In this document: positions 47,977-56,789 of the stretch, one piece after another | Layout of the letters: each line of letters starts with the position of its first letter | How positions within the stretch are numbered: position 1 is the stretch's first letter | Assembly (NCBI RefSeq): GCF_030644225.1 | Contig: NZ_CP128650.1 | Coordinates: forward strand, 1,188,001 to 1,252,000 | Direction: 5' to 3' | DNA length: 64,000 nucleotides | Source: Selenomonas dianae | GTDB taxonomy: Bacteria; Bacillota; Negativicutes; Selenomonadales; Selenomonadaceae | Program-made: the position numbers and the translations under genes | The notes under the pieces: generated by a model | The model's input: the letters and a program-made list of their open reading frames with translations, nothing else | The model's database searches: none | What the model was told of the DNA's origin: nothing

Positions 47977-48453
47977 TCACAGTCCTCCGAAAACGTAACT
48001 CGCAATGTTGTACGCTTTTCCGTATTTGTTCACGATGCTTTTCTCTTCGACATAGTTGCTGTCATCATATTCCGTTAGGGTGAGTGACGGCGTGCATTGG
48101 AGCAGACGGCCGTCCGCCGTCCAGTAATGCCCCGCCTCCTTGATACTGTCCAACCGCCAATAGCACTGTGACACTGGCTTTCCTCCGATGATGAGCGGGA
48201 ACACCGCGCCCGTGTCGCGCATCTTACGCAGTTTTTCGAGCTGTTTGGCGACGTCGATGTTATGCGCCGCATCAAGAATGATGCTAAAAGTCAGTTTTTC
48301 AAGCCCCGGGCCTCCAAATTGGCTGACGGGCTTTCGCATGAGCAGGTCATGCTCTGTCCAGCGCCCCGTGCTTTCCCGCTCATAACCCATCGGCGTGAGC
48401 ATATAGTTTGGCGACACAACAAAGATAATATCGCCCATGTAGCCGATATACAC
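47977..48453 (-). CDS. Tail protein U (P2 gpU-like)
   Basis: The 158-residue protein resembles gpU/tail terminator-type proteins of contractile phages: LEKLTFSIILDAA, VFPLIIGGKPVSQCYWRLDSI and TADGRLLQCTPSLTLTEYDD. The start is GTG at 48,453 with GGAGGTGA at six bases. It lies between PAAR and gpW genes, as in related prophages. Confidence 0.82.
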   Translation of the reverse strand: MYIGYMGDIIFVVSPNYMLTPMGYERESTGRWTEHDLLMRKPVSQFGGPGLEKLTFSIILDAAHNIDVAKQLEKLRKMRDTGAVFPLIIGGKPVSQCYWRLDSIKEAGHYWTADGRLLQCTPSLTLTEYDDSNYVEEKSIVNKYGKAYNIASYVFGGL

Positions 48454-48483
48454 GAACTGTCACCTCCTCTCGCTGTCGCCGTT

Positions 48484-48774
48484 TCAGCCGCCGATGAATA
48501 CGTTTCCGCTCCCTATGGCGACGCTCCCGCCGCATGACACAGGGTCGCCGATGCGCCCCGCTGCACGTCCGTTGATGTATACCGTTCCACTTCCGGCGGC
48601 GATGTTGCCGCTGTGCGGCGGATGTACAGAGCATCCGTGCGCCGGATAGCTGTCACCAACGCGCCCCGCTCCCTTCCCGTTGATGTATACGTCGCCGCTA
48701 TGGGATGCGAGCCCGCGCGGCGGGCACGCATCATGGCCTGTGTCGTTGTCTCCCTGTCTTGTTGCTGCTGGCAT
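48484..48774 (-). CDS. PAAR-domain spike tip protein
   Basis: PAAR proteins sharpen the tail spike that pierces the envelope. The 96-residue protein has repeated glycine-rich hairpins (GDVYINGKGAGRVGDSYPAHGC, GTVYINGRAAGRIGDPVSC) with the histidine and cysteine residues that hold the zinc at the tip. It follows the spike gene gpV. Confidence 0.93.
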   Translation of the reverse strand: MPAATRQGDNDTGHDACPPRGLASHSGDVYINGKGAGRVGDSYPAHGCSVHPPHSGNIAAGSGTVYINGRAAGRIGDPVSCGGSVAIGSGNVFIGG

Positions 48775-48786
48775 TTCTATTCCTCC

Positions 48787-49203
48787 TCAGTTCAAATCAA
48801 TGCGCGGAGCAGTGAGCTTCAGCGACTTTGACGCGTGAATCTCCATCTCCCCGTTTTTATTTACGATGTAGCTGCCGTCTTTGTAACGGATACTGCGCAC
48901 ATTCGGATCACTCTCAACGGGCGCATCAGTCTCGCTATAAAATGCACCGATAACGAATCCCGCGCCGGGACCTTTCCCTGACGTATTCGGCAAAAGAACA
49001 CATAGGACTTGCTCGTCGATTGCAGGCATCCAATAGTCCTTTGTATCTTTCGTGCACCTGCTCATTACGGTGAGTTCGGCTGTCGTTCGGTCATCCTTGT
49101 CGGGACGGCGTACGATAACCGCCCCCGGCGTGCTGCCATAGGATGACACCTGACCGATAAAAATGCACTCTGATAGTGCCACGCCGCCCGTATCAGTAGC
49201 CAT
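48787..49203 (-). CDS. Baseplate spike protein V
   Basis: The 138-residue protein resembles gpV/Mu gp45 spikes: an OB-fold N-terminus (IFIGQVSSYGSTPGAVIV), DYWMPAIDEQVLCVLLPN in the middle, and a beta-helical end (IHASKSLKLTAPRIDLN). It overlaps the stop of gpD by 11 bases. Confidence 0.9.
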   Translation of the reverse strand: MATDTGGVALSECIFIGQVSSYGSTPGAVIVRRPDKDDRTTAELTVMSRCTKDTKDYWMPAIDEQVLCVLLPNTSGKGPGAGFVIGAFYSETDAPVESDPNVRSIRYKDGSYIVNKNGEMEIHASKSLKLTAPRIDLN

Positions 49204-50323
49204 CCAGACACCTCCTTATATCAACGCTCGTTGTGTAGGACGTTGTGACACTGTGCGACACTTTCGTCACGAGGTATTTCCCGTCAAATTTCCCGAAATT
49301 CTTGAGCAGGAGCGTCGTCCCTGCCGCGAAATTCGTATTTCCGATGGTCGAAAAGCTCCCCGTCACTTCCTCCTTGTTTGCCTCGCGCAGTTTTTTCTTC
49401 GCGAGGCGCTCGGCTTCGGCAGTGTCCTCCACCTGTTCACGCACAAAAAGAACACGCCCCTTCTCCTTTCCGGGGATGGTGAACGCGCCTTCGATGACCT
49501 CTTTTTTCTTCCCCTTTTGGTACTTGACGTGACAGCTCCCGTAGGTGTCGCGCGTCTTGGCACGCATATTATAGGATGTGAGCCAACGCAGCGGCATTGT
49601 CTTGTCGTCGAGTTCTGCTTTTACGCCGGGCTTGTAGACGGTGATGATCGGCTCCTGCGCCTCATATTTCTCATCATCGAAAATGACGATATGCTCCACC
49701 ATGATCTTGAGGCTCATGCCGTTGTTCTTGCAGATTTCGAGCAAAAAAGCAAGATCGGACTTATCCGCCTGCTCCACATGGTCAAGGTTCGGATTTTCTG
49801 CACAGTCCCATATGAGTGAAAGATTGTTTCGTTCGCAGATGTCGGCGGCACATTTCCAGACGGATATTTTTTCCCATGTCTGATTTCGCCGTGTACCACG
49901 CAGTGATGATTCACCAACCACGGAAACACCCTTGATCTGTACGGTGGAAGGGAATCCGACAATCTCCACTTCGTCGATCTCAAATTTGCCCGCGTGAAAA
50001 ATTGTCTCGCCGTCCTTGAGCGTGATGCGGTTGTATGTGTGGATGGTGATGTCGAGCATATTGCCCTCACCCTTGGGAAACCAATCCTCCATCCAGAGCT
50101 GCGCCCGATCCTCAAGGGTGAGCGTCACATCGTCTGCCGCATCGGATAGATTGTCCGTGTAGTCCATGGAGATGAGGTATTTGCTCACATCCTCTGAAAT
50201 GTCCTTTCCCTCCGTTTCGCCCGCCGGGGTGTACTTGATTTCAAGCCATGCGCGGCGTGAGAGTTCCGATCCGCTCGGCAGCTCTTTCAGCCAATCGTCC
50301 ATTGGGTTCTTATACTCCGCCAT
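49193..50323 (-). CDS. Late control D protein / baseplate hub
   Basis: GpD-like proteins form the baseplate hub (T4 gp27 fold). The 376 residues have TLTLEDRAQLWMEDWFPKG, KISVWKCAADICERNNLSL and a late LQFxxGN-type region (GSFSTIGNTNFAAGTTLLLKNFG) with KYLVTKVSHSVTT. It is next to gpX and gpV as in P2 and Mu. Confidence 0.9.
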   Translation of the reverse strand: MAEYKNPMDDWLKELPSGSELSRRAWLEIKYTPAGETEGKDISEDVSKYLISMDYTDNLSDAADDVTLTLEDRAQLWMEDWFPKGEGNMLDITIHTYNRITLKDGETIFHAGKFEIDEVEIVGFPSTVQIKGVSVVGESSLRGTRRNQTWEKISVWKCAADICERNNLSLIWDCAENPNLDHVEQADKSDLAFLLEICKNNGMSLKIMVEHIVIFDDEKYEAQEPIITVYKPGVKAELDDKTMPLRWLTSYNMRAKTRDTYGSCHVKYQKGKKKEVIEGAFTIPGKEKGRVLFVREQVEDTAEAERLAKKKLREANKEEVTGSFSTIGNTNFAAGTTLLLKNFGKFDGKYLVTKVSHSVTTSYTTSVDIRRCLDGY

Positions 50324-50326
50324 CGT

Positions 50327-50530
50327 CTACCTCCTCCACGGCGGCAGGATGTGTGATGCCTCTGGCGCTATAGTCGGACAAATTACCTGCACGCCCGACG
50401 GGAATATGGCGATATTCGCAAGGTCACTGTTTGCTTCAATCAGCTGCACTATCGCGGATTCCTTGCCGTACACCTTGTAGGCGATCATGTCCCATGTATC
50501 ACCCTGTATGCTTGTGTAGGTATCAGGCAT
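50327..50530 (-). CDS. Tail protein X (LysM-like)
   Basis: The 67-residue protein has one LysM-type fold: YTSIQGDTWDMIAYKVYG and EANSDLANIAIFPSGVQVICP. GpX sits in the tail hub. The frame continues upstream inside the tape measure gene, but the ATG at 50,530 starts the homology and overlaps the tape measure stop by 8 bases. Confidence 0.9.
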   Translation of the reverse strand: MPDTYTSIQGDTWDMIAYKVYGKESAIVQLIEANSDLANIAIFPSGVQVICPTIAPEASHILPPWRR

Positions 50531-53500
50531 AGGAAAGCCTCCTCTCATGCGCGTCCTGCCGCTTGAGGAGCGTCGGGAACATAGCGATAAGTTCCTGCTT
50601 CTGTCGCTCAAGCTCTGCGCGCAGCTGCTCCACAACGCCCGCATCCGCCGTTCCGTCGATATGGATGGTCGGATTGTAGTTGATGGTAACGCCGCCACTC
50701 GGCGGCGGCATTGCCGCAATGGTCGGGCTCTGCATTGGAGGCGGTGCTTGCATCTGCAATATTGGTGCGGATGCCTCCAGTTGAGGCGCGGCATTCTGTA
50801 TGGTTCTGGTGATCGGCGGCACAAGTGTCAGCGTCGGCGACTGTGTCTTTGCCGTATGCTCTTGCATCTCCGTCGCCTTCTGCGTGGCTTCCTGTGCGAC
50901 TTGCGGCAGCGGCGGCACAAGTGTCAGCATCGGCGGCTGTGCCTTTGCCGTATTCTCCTGTATTGCCGTTGCCTGTGGTATGATCTCCGCTGTTTCTTTT
51001 GGCAATAGCCCCATCATCTCGCCCGTCTGCTTCCATAGGCTCGCCGCCCGTGCGCTGCCGTCAATGGGGATTGCCGCCTCAGGCGAATCCTCCGCGAATG
51101 TGGTAAGGAATGCACCCTTTTGATAGATGCCACCGCGTGCATTCGCCGCAACACTGATTCCTGCGGTAAATCCACCCGAAAAGCTGGAGGTTAGCCTGTC
51201 CCATGCGCCGCTGATGGTATTCGACACCGCATCCGGTATCTGACTGATCTTGTTGACAATCGCATCATACGCGTCGCTTGCCCACGCGCTAGCCGCCGCA
51301 ACGAACGCCGCACCCGCCTCCGTGCAATGTGCTGGCAGATTCATGAGATATGTATACACCTCATTGACGGTGTTCGTTATCCATGTGATAACAGTCGTGT
51401 ATACCGCAATGAGCCACGCCGCAGCCGCTGAAAGGAATGCCGTCCCCGCCTCCATACAGTAGTCGGGTAGATTCATAAGGAATGTATACGTATCATTGAC
51501 TATCTGCGTTAGTCTCTCGACAAAAGCCGTATACGTCGCCGACAACCATGCGACTGCCGCCGCTAGGAACGCCGTCCCTGCCGCGATACAGTATCCCGGC
51601 AGTCGCATAAGGAGTTCCGCAATCGCCGTGACAATATTTAGATAGAGCCTCGGCAACGACACGATGATGCCCGCCATAAATCCAATCGCAAATGCGACGC
51701 GCTCAGGAATCCTCATAATGAAATCAATCGCCGCCGAAATGAACGATTGTATCCCTGCGACGATTGCTGTTCCGAGTTCTGTGAAGAACTCTCCTGCCGT
51801 GGTCAGCGCGGATGATATCGCGTCTACAATATCCGATCCTAACTGCGTGAAAAACGCCCCTGCCGCCGACCATGCCGCCTGTATCCCCTCCCATGCTTTA
51901 TCAGCATACTCTCGTACACCGTCAAAATGGGTGTAGAGAAGGTAAATCGCCCCGATAACCGCCGCAATGGCAAGAACAATCAGCCCGATGGGGTTCGCCG
52001 TCATCGCCGCATTCCATGCCCACTGTGCCGCCGTTGCGATTTTCGTCGCAATGTGAAGCCCCTTGACGAATTCGGCGGCAAGTTGGAAAGAGGTATAAGC
52101 GAGGACTGCGCCTTGCACAATCAATGTCATTCCTGCGATTGTCACGATCAGCGCAGCAATCCCCGCCGCTACTCCTGCGATGATTGTAACAAGTTCCTGA
52201 TTCTTCGATGCCCACTCGCCAAAGGACGTGAGCACGGGCGCAACCGCCGCGAACAAATTCCCGATGGTCGGGAGGAGTGCATTGCCGATGGATATTTGTG
52301 TAGCGTCCAGTGCGTTCTTTGCAAGCTGAATCTGATTTTCCGTCGTCTGACTACGCGCCGCATACTCCTGCTCCATCGACCCCGCATACTGCGCCGCATC
52401 CGCAACTTTGTCAAAGTTCTCCTGCAGGTTCTCAAGATTTCCGAGGAGCGGTGCGATTGCTCCGATGGATTCTTTGCCGAATAGGTCTTGCAGTGTTGCC
52501 GCCCTCTTGTCTGCGTCAAGCTCCTGCAAGGCTTTCATTACGTCGATGATTGCGCCTTTTGCGTCCACTTGCATCCGGCTCGCTACGTCCTCAGCTGTCA
52601 TGCCGAGCGCAGCAAATGCGGCGGCTTGTGACTTCGTCGCCCCCTCACCCGCTGCCATGCCAAGAATGAGGTTCTTGATGCCCGTTGCCGCGACTTCTGA
52701 CGGAATACCAACGCCGACCATCGACGCGCCGAGCGCGGCGATCTCCCCAGATGCAACGCCGCCGACCTCACCGAGCGGACCGATGCGCGTCACAACGTCC
52801 GAGATGAGCGGCGCGGATGCCGCTGTCGTATTGCCGAGGTAGTTGATCTTATCCGCAAGCGCGACGACTTCCTCCTGATTCATCTTGAATGCCGTGCGCC
52901 ACTTTGCCATCATGTCACCCGCCTGATCGGCGGTGATGTCAAATGCGATTCCCATCTTTGTTGCCGATTCGGCAAATGCAAGCAGATCCTCACGCGCAAT
53001 GCCGGACTGACCGCCCGCCGCAACGATCTTGGCGATGCCCTCCGCCGCCATCGGCAGCTCCGTCGATAGCTTGAGGATGTCCCTGGACATTGCCTTAAAC
53101 TGTTCCGGCGTGTCGAAGTCAACGACCTTCCGCACGTCTGCCATAACAGACTCAAATTTGATTGCTTCCTGCGTTGACTCGATCAGCGGAGCAGCAATCG
53201 CACCCGCCATAAGCGTAGCTTCGATGAAGTTCCCTTTTGCCGCGCTGAATTTTTCACTTGCGCCCTGCTTTTTCTCACGCAGACCCGCCATTTTTTCACG
53301 GTGCGCTATCGCGGCTTTTTCCTTGTCTATGGTTTTCTGTAAGGCTTCCTGTGCGGTGCGCTGGCTCTCGGCGAAATTCTTTGTCGATATGCCCGCCTCG
53401 GCGAGCGACGTACGAACACCTTGAAGGGCAACTTGCTGACTTGACAGCGTGTCTTTCAGCCGCGCCGCTTTATTTTTCGCCTCCTCAAAATCCCTGCCGA

Positions 53501-53963
53501 GTGCCTTTGTCCGCTCCTCGCTCTCCTTGTATGCGGCGGTCATACTCTTGAGTTCTGCCTTTGCGGCTTTGAATGTCGCAGGTGTGAGCGTCCCCTTCAT
53601 GCGGTCGAGGCTTTCCTTTGCCTGATCGACGCGTGCTTTGAGCGTCGCCGTCTCCTGCTGTGATGCCTTGAACTCTCCTGCGAGTGTCGCCGCGCGGGCG
53701 CGTGCCTCGGTAAGACTGCTTGACGCATCCTGTACGGCACGCTTGAGTGTCATAAACTGCGCGGACTTTGCGCCGATATTTGCAAGCTCGCCCTCATATT
53801 TACGCAGGGCTGCCGTCCCCTGCTCCATTTGGGCATTGACCGCATGTGCGGTCTGTGCGACGCTCTGAATCGACTGCGCCGCTTTTGCAACGCCCGCCGC
53901 AATACTGCCGTCAATCGACGCTTTGAGTGCGATTGCAAGCGCGAACGTTTTTGTTGTTGACAA
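50523..53963 (-). CDS. Tail tape measure protein
   Basis: The tape measure sets tail length and helps DNA entry. The 1,146-residue protein has an N-terminal coiled coil (to about 240), a TP901-type core (KVVDFDTPEQFKAMSRDILKL, GIPSEVAATGIKNLILGMA), a long hydrophobic middle (about 590-930) with three related repeats (VYTFLMNLPDYCMEAGTAFL), and a glutamine/proline-rich tail with TINYNPTIHIDGT. The start is TTG at 53,963 behind GGAGGTGA; that site overlaps a promoter on the other strand. Confidence 0.94.
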   Translation of the reverse strand: MSTTKTFALAIALKASIDGSIAAGVAKAAQSIQSVAQTAHAVNAQMEQGTAALRKYEGELANIGAKSAQFMTLKRAVQDASSSLTEARARAATLAGEFKASQQETATLKARVDQAKESLDRMKGTLTPATFKAAKAELKSMTAAYKESEERTKALGRDFEEAKNKAARLKDTLSSQQVALQGVRTSLAEAGISTKNFAESQRTAQEALQKTIDKEKAAIAHREKMAGLREKKQGASEKFSAAKGNFIEATLMAGAIAAPLIESTQEAIKFESVMADVRKVVDFDTPEQFKAMSRDILKLSTELPMAAEGIAKIVAAGGQSGIAREDLLAFAESATKMGIAFDITADQAGDMMAKWRTAFKMNQEEVVALADKINYLGNTTAASAPLISDVVTRIGPLGEVGGVASGEIAALGASMVGVGIPSEVAATGIKNLILGMAAGEGATKSQAAAFAALGMTAEDVASRMQVDAKGAIIDVMKALQELDADKRAATLQDLFGKESIGAIAPLLGNLENLQENFDKVADAAQYAGSMEQEYAARSQTTENQIQLAKNALDATQISIGNALLPTIGNLFAAVAPVLTSFGEWASKNQELVTIIAGVAAGIAALIVTIAGMTLIVQGAVLAYTSFQLAAEFVKGLHIATKIATAAQWAWNAAMTANPIGLIVLAIAAVIGAIYLLYTHFDGVREYADKAWEGIQAAWSAAGAFFTQLGSDIVDAISSALTTAGEFFTELGTAIVAGIQSFISAAIDFIMRIPERVAFAIGFMAGIIVSLPRLYLNIVTAIAELLMRLPGYCIAAGTAFLAAAVAWLSATYTAFVERLTQIVNDTYTFLMNLPDYCMEAGTAFLSAAAAWLIAVYTTVITWITNTVNEVYTYLMNLPAHCTEAGAAFVAAASAWASDAYDAIVNKISQIPDAVSNTISGAWDRLTSSFSGGFTAGISVAANARGGIYQKGAFLTTFAEDSPEAAIPIDGSARAASLWKQTGEMMGLLPKETAEIIPQATAIQENTAKAQPPMLTLVPPLPQVAQEATQKATEMQEHTAKTQSPTLTLVPPITRTIQNAAPQLEASAPILQMQAPPPMQSPTIAAMPPPSGGVTINYNPTIHIDGTADAGVVEQLRAELERQKQELIAMFPTLLKRQDAHERRLSYA

Positions 53964-53985
53964 AGTATCACCTCCCCTGTATGCT
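53957..53985 (+). promoter_or_regulatory. Rightward promoter inside the late operon
   Basis: TTGACA (53,957-53,962) is followed after 17 bases by TATGCT (53,980-53,985) on the plus strand. It points away from the late genes, toward the small membrane protein gene, and overlaps the tape measure start on the other strand. Confidence 0.8.
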
Positions 53986-54030
53986 GAAGATAAGAACTAC
54001 TCGGGTATGAACGGATTGGAGGGAGCGAAC

Positions 54031-54228
54031 ATGGATTTCTTAGCCGTTATGCTTCTTGTTTTGCTTGTCCTGATTGTCGGCGTTCTCTTTTGTACGCTGG
54101 CTATGAATGCCGTTGCGGGGACGATGGATTCAATCTCTGCGCTTCTTGAAACTGTCTACAATTTCGTTCACCGCAATGACGACGCAGCCCTCGTCCCGAC
54201 GCAAAAGCCCGCCCGTTATCTTCCATAA
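54031..54228 (+). CDS. Small membrane protein, prophage moron candidate, 65 residues
   Basis: This is the only clear plus-strand gene in the prophage. The protein has one N-terminal span (about 3-24, AVMLLVLLVLIVGVLF) and a mainly polar tail (ETVYNFVHRNDDAALVPTQK). The ATG at 54,031 has GGAGGG seven bases before it; an open frame reaches back to 53,923 but without a site. A good promoter lies just upstream and a strong terminator just downstream, so it is a self-contained unit and should be on in the lysogen. I recognise no family; superinfection exclusion would be a guess. Confidence 0.72.
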   Translation: MDFLAVMLLVLLVLIVGVLFCTLAMNAVAGTMDSISALLETVYNFVHRNDDAALVPTQKPARYLP

Positions 54229-54236
54229 TTCCATAG

Positions 54237-54262
54237 AGCCGCCCGCAAGGCGGCTATTTTTT
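54237..54262 (+). terminator. Terminator of the rightward moron unit
   Basis: A 7-bp GC-rich stem (AGCCGCC at 54,237-54,243 with GGCGGCT at 54,249-54,255) has a 5-base loop and a T6 run on the plus strand, 9 bases past the stop of the small gene. Confidence 0.9.
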
Positions 54263-54436
54263 ATGTGCGGCTTTCTTTGCCGCTTCATTCTCAAGTTCGA
54301 TCTCCGCATTCACGATTTTCATCCAACAGCCAAATTCCCCCGTCGGCATTTCAAGAAATACGCCGATAGGGGAATTGCTGTATTTTGCCATGCGCAGAGC
54401 AGAGCGCCGAAGGTTATCCCCCAGTGCTATACCATC
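54254..54436 (-). CDS. Frameshifted extension (E') of the tail assembly chaperone
   Basis: A -1 slip on TTTTTTG (54,436-54,442) would move ribosomes from the chaperone frame into this frame. It then reads DGIALGDNLRRSALRMAKYSN and ends GCWMKIVNAEIELENEAAKK before TAG. The frame has no good independent start. The arrangement is that of P2 gpE+E', where a T TTT TTG site yields the fused chaperone. The fused product would be 177 residues. It is needed for tape measure packing in related phages. Confidence 0.75.
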   Translation of the reverse strand, partial: DGIALGDNLRRSALRMAKYSNSPIGVFLEMPTGEFGCWMKIVNAEIELENEAAKKAAHKK

Positions 54437-54786
54437 AAAAAATTCTGCACCTTGATACAGACCGCCGTAAAGTCCGTTCCCGAGAGTTCCAGAATCTCAT
54501 CGTATTTCAGCTTTGCCGCCGCCGCCGCGACGCGTGCCTGATACGCTTGCGAGAGTGCCATAACGCTAATCATCGGGTCGGCTTTTCTTGCCTCCTTCTC
54601 ACATTTGAGGAGGACGTATCCCGTCACGCGGTCGAAGTCCAGATGAATCTCCTTTGTCCCGCTGCGCAGCGGCTTCTTGAGGTGAATCAAATTGCCCTCG
54701 TCCACGGGTTCGGCATCGTATACTTCCACATCCCCCGTCTCTGCTGTCAGAGCAGCGTCCAACTCGTTCTTTTTGTCATCTGCCAT
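54427..54786 (-). CDS. Tail assembly chaperone (gpE-like / Mu gp41-like)
   Basis: The 119-residue protein has an acidic N-terminus and a helical body (LIHLKKPLRSGTKEIHLDF, PMISVMALSQAYQARVAAAAA), the pattern of the Mu-like phage tail assembly protein. It lies between the tube and tape measure genes. Its last codons, AAT TTT TTG ATG GTA TAG, hold a slippery heptamer just before the stop. Confidence 0.88.
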   Translation of the reverse strand: MADDKKNELDAALTAETGDVEVYDAEPVDEGNLIHLKKPLRSGTKEIHLDFDRVTGYVLLKCEKEARKADPMISVMALSQAYQARVAAAAAKLKYDEILELSGTDFTAVCIKVQNFLMV

Positions 54787-54799
54787 TGTCGTGTCCTCC

Positions 54800-55321
54800 T
54801 CAGTTCATGCCAATATTCTTGCGAACCTGTGTCAGCTGGTCTTTCCCGCCGATCACTGCCTTGTAGCCGTACTTGTCAATCTCCGCGAGCGTTTCGCCGC
54901 CGTATTCGAGCTTGTAGTAATGCGCCTCAATCGTGGTGCTGCTCCCCGACGTATTACCCGCCTCCAGGCTGCCGCCCGAATAACTCTTGACGCGTCCTCG
55001 CACAACCACGCGATAGCGGTCGTGCGTGTATTCCTCCGCACCGGAATCAAATCCCTGCACGTCGGAGTAGGCTTCAAGGCAGATGGGTTCCCCGCCGTGA
55101 TAGCGCATCGCCGTTTTCGTCGGCACCTGCCAGTTCACCTTGACTTCAAGGCTTTCAAAATGCCCGTGAATCGGCGCGGACATTGTGCCCGCGATGCCGA
55201 TGCCCTTCACGTCCGTGGTCATGGACGAGAGATCGGCAAGCTCCACACTGGACGCGCTGATGCAGTCGTCGTTTCCGTCGATGTAGCAGCGCATATCGTT
55301 AATTACTTCCGGAATTGCCAT
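54800..55321 (-). CDS. Major tail tube protein
   Basis: The 173-residue protein matches the contractile tail tube family: MAIPEVINDMRCYIDG at the start, GTMSAPIHGHFESLEVKVNW in the middle and HYYKLEYGGETLAEIDKYG near the end. It forms the inner tube through which DNA passes. It follows the sheath gene by 17 bases. Confidence 0.94.
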   Translation of the reverse strand: MAIPEVINDMRCYIDGNDDCISASSVELADLSSMTTDVKGIGIAGTMSAPIHGHFESLEVKVNWQVPTKTAMRYHGGEPICLEAYSDVQGFDSGAEEYTHDRYRVVVRGRVKSYSGGSLEAGNTSGSSTTIEAHYYKLEYGGETLAEIDKYGYKAVIGGKDQLTQVRKNIGMN

Positions 55322-55338
55322 ATATTCTCACTCCTTCC

Positions 55339-56784
55339 TTACGCGAACAGTGCCTTGAAGTTGTTGACATCGTATTCAAGAATGCCCTCAATCGACTGTG
55401 CGGCTACGGGCGGTGTCATGAATATGTGGATGCGGATAATCCCCTGTAAAAGATCAGTCAACGGATTTTCCTCCTCGCGGAAGATGACATCCGCACCAAG
55501 CAGGAAGCCACGCGACACCAGCCCGTTGAGGCGAATCTTCTCAGAGTCAACAATCGTGCGGATCAGGCGCAGCGTCAGCGGCTGATCCACCTTCTGCCAG
55601 TACGTCAGGATAAAGGTCTGATGCTGCCAGTCAAACATGCGGCGCACACAGATGAACGCGTCCTTTACATCCGTGACAGACGGATATGCGCCTGTGTAGT
55701 TGCCCCAGCTATTCCATCCGCCGACGTGGTTGAGCGCGGTCATGATGCCCTGACTGTTGAGGAGATTCGCCTGTGTGAGCGAGATTGTGACCTCCGTGCC
55801 ATCCTTGAGGCAGATGCCCGTCGCCTGCATGGAGAGGTTCGACGGACTCTGATACGGTACATCCGCATTTTCCGCATCCATAACACCGATGATGCCGATG
55901 ATATGCGTGGACATACGGAAAACCATGTTTCCGTTCCTAACGCACGGCCAGCATACAACCTGATTCACGCCCGTATAGCTGTTCTTGTTCTTCCACTCGT
56001 TCACGTCGGAGTAGTGCTTCACTGCGCCCGTGTCCACGTCTGTCAGGCAGATGCAGCGGAACAGCCCGGAGATGTTCATCGCCTTCGCCTTCATGACGGC
56101 GGCAACGCTCGGATGGTCCGACCACCCCGGCGCAGCGACAATCCCCGGAACAAGCGAAAAGAGCGTATAGATGGAGTCGAGCCACTCAAGCCCCGCCGTC
56201 CCTGTCTTGCTTGCGCCGCCGATGATGTCCGCATCCTTCACTTTGGACGGATCGATCTTCGTGCACTCAAGATAGAGTTTGTCAGCATTCTTGAGTGCGC
56301 CCGTCGGCGTAACCGAGATAACGAGCCGCCCTTCATCGTTGTACGCCGCTGTATAGTCCGTGAGGTTCTTTGCGGGTTCTGCTGCAGGGGCGGTCTTAAC
56401 CTTGAGCGAGTCAATGAGAACGGGCTCATCGAGCACGATGCGCCCTTCTGTGACCGTACGCCCGTCAGTGTCTTTGATCTCTGCTTTGTGTTTTGCAGGG
56501 TCAAGGACGTTGACAAAGATAATCGGCTTGACTCCATAGAGTTTGAACTGCGCATACATGACTTCGGAAAGCGTGTATTCGTCCCAGTTCTCCGAATATC
56601 CAAGCGCCGCCACCGCCTCATTCCAGCTGTAGCAAATAACAGGTCGATTGACGTTCTTCGCGGGGTCAGCCGTCAGATGGACGGGTGCCGTCCCGAATAC
56701 GACGGGCAGTCCCGCCGTGGTGTTTACGGGGGAAAGAATGGAAGTCGGTACCTCCTTCACCCGTACGCCGTGAAAAAATGCCAT
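55339..56784 (-). CDS. Tail sheath protein
   Basis: The 481 residues resemble Mu/P2-type sheaths: FFHGVRVKEVPTS and PVNTTAGLPVVFGTAPVH at the N-terminus, ANLLNSQGIMTALN in the core and RRMFDWQHQTFILTYWQKVD near the C-terminal conserved domain. It proves the prophage has a contractile tail. It begins 5 bases after the preceding 101-residue gene. Confidence 0.95.
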   Translation of the reverse strand: MAFFHGVRVKEVPTSILSPVNTTAGLPVVFGTAPVHLTADPAKNVNRPVICYSWNEAVAALGYSENWDEYTLSEVMYAQFKLYGVKPIIFVNVLDPAKHKAEIKDTDGRTVTEGRIVLDEPVLIDSLKVKTAPAAEPAKNLTDYTAAYNDEGRLVISVTPTGALKNADKLYLECTKIDPSKVKDADIIGGASKTGTAGLEWLDSIYTLFSLVPGIVAAPGWSDHPSVAAVMKAKAMNISGLFRCICLTDVDTGAVKHYSDVNEWKNKNSYTGVNQVVCWPCVRNGNMVFRMSTHIIGIIGVMDAENADVPYQSPSNLSMQATGICLKDGTEVTISLTQANLLNSQGIMTALNHVGGWNSWGNYTGAYPSVTDVKDAFICVRRMFDWQHQTFILTYWQKVDQPLTLRLIRTIVDSEKIRLNGLVSRGFLLGADVIFREEENPLTDLLQGIIRIHIFMTPPVAAQSIEGILEYDVNNFKALFA

Positions 56785-56789
56785 ATTCC

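Noticed and set aside
50327-50824. Long 165-codon form of gpX
   Set aside because: Only the last 67 residues are LysM-like; the rest is a shadow of the tape measure gene.
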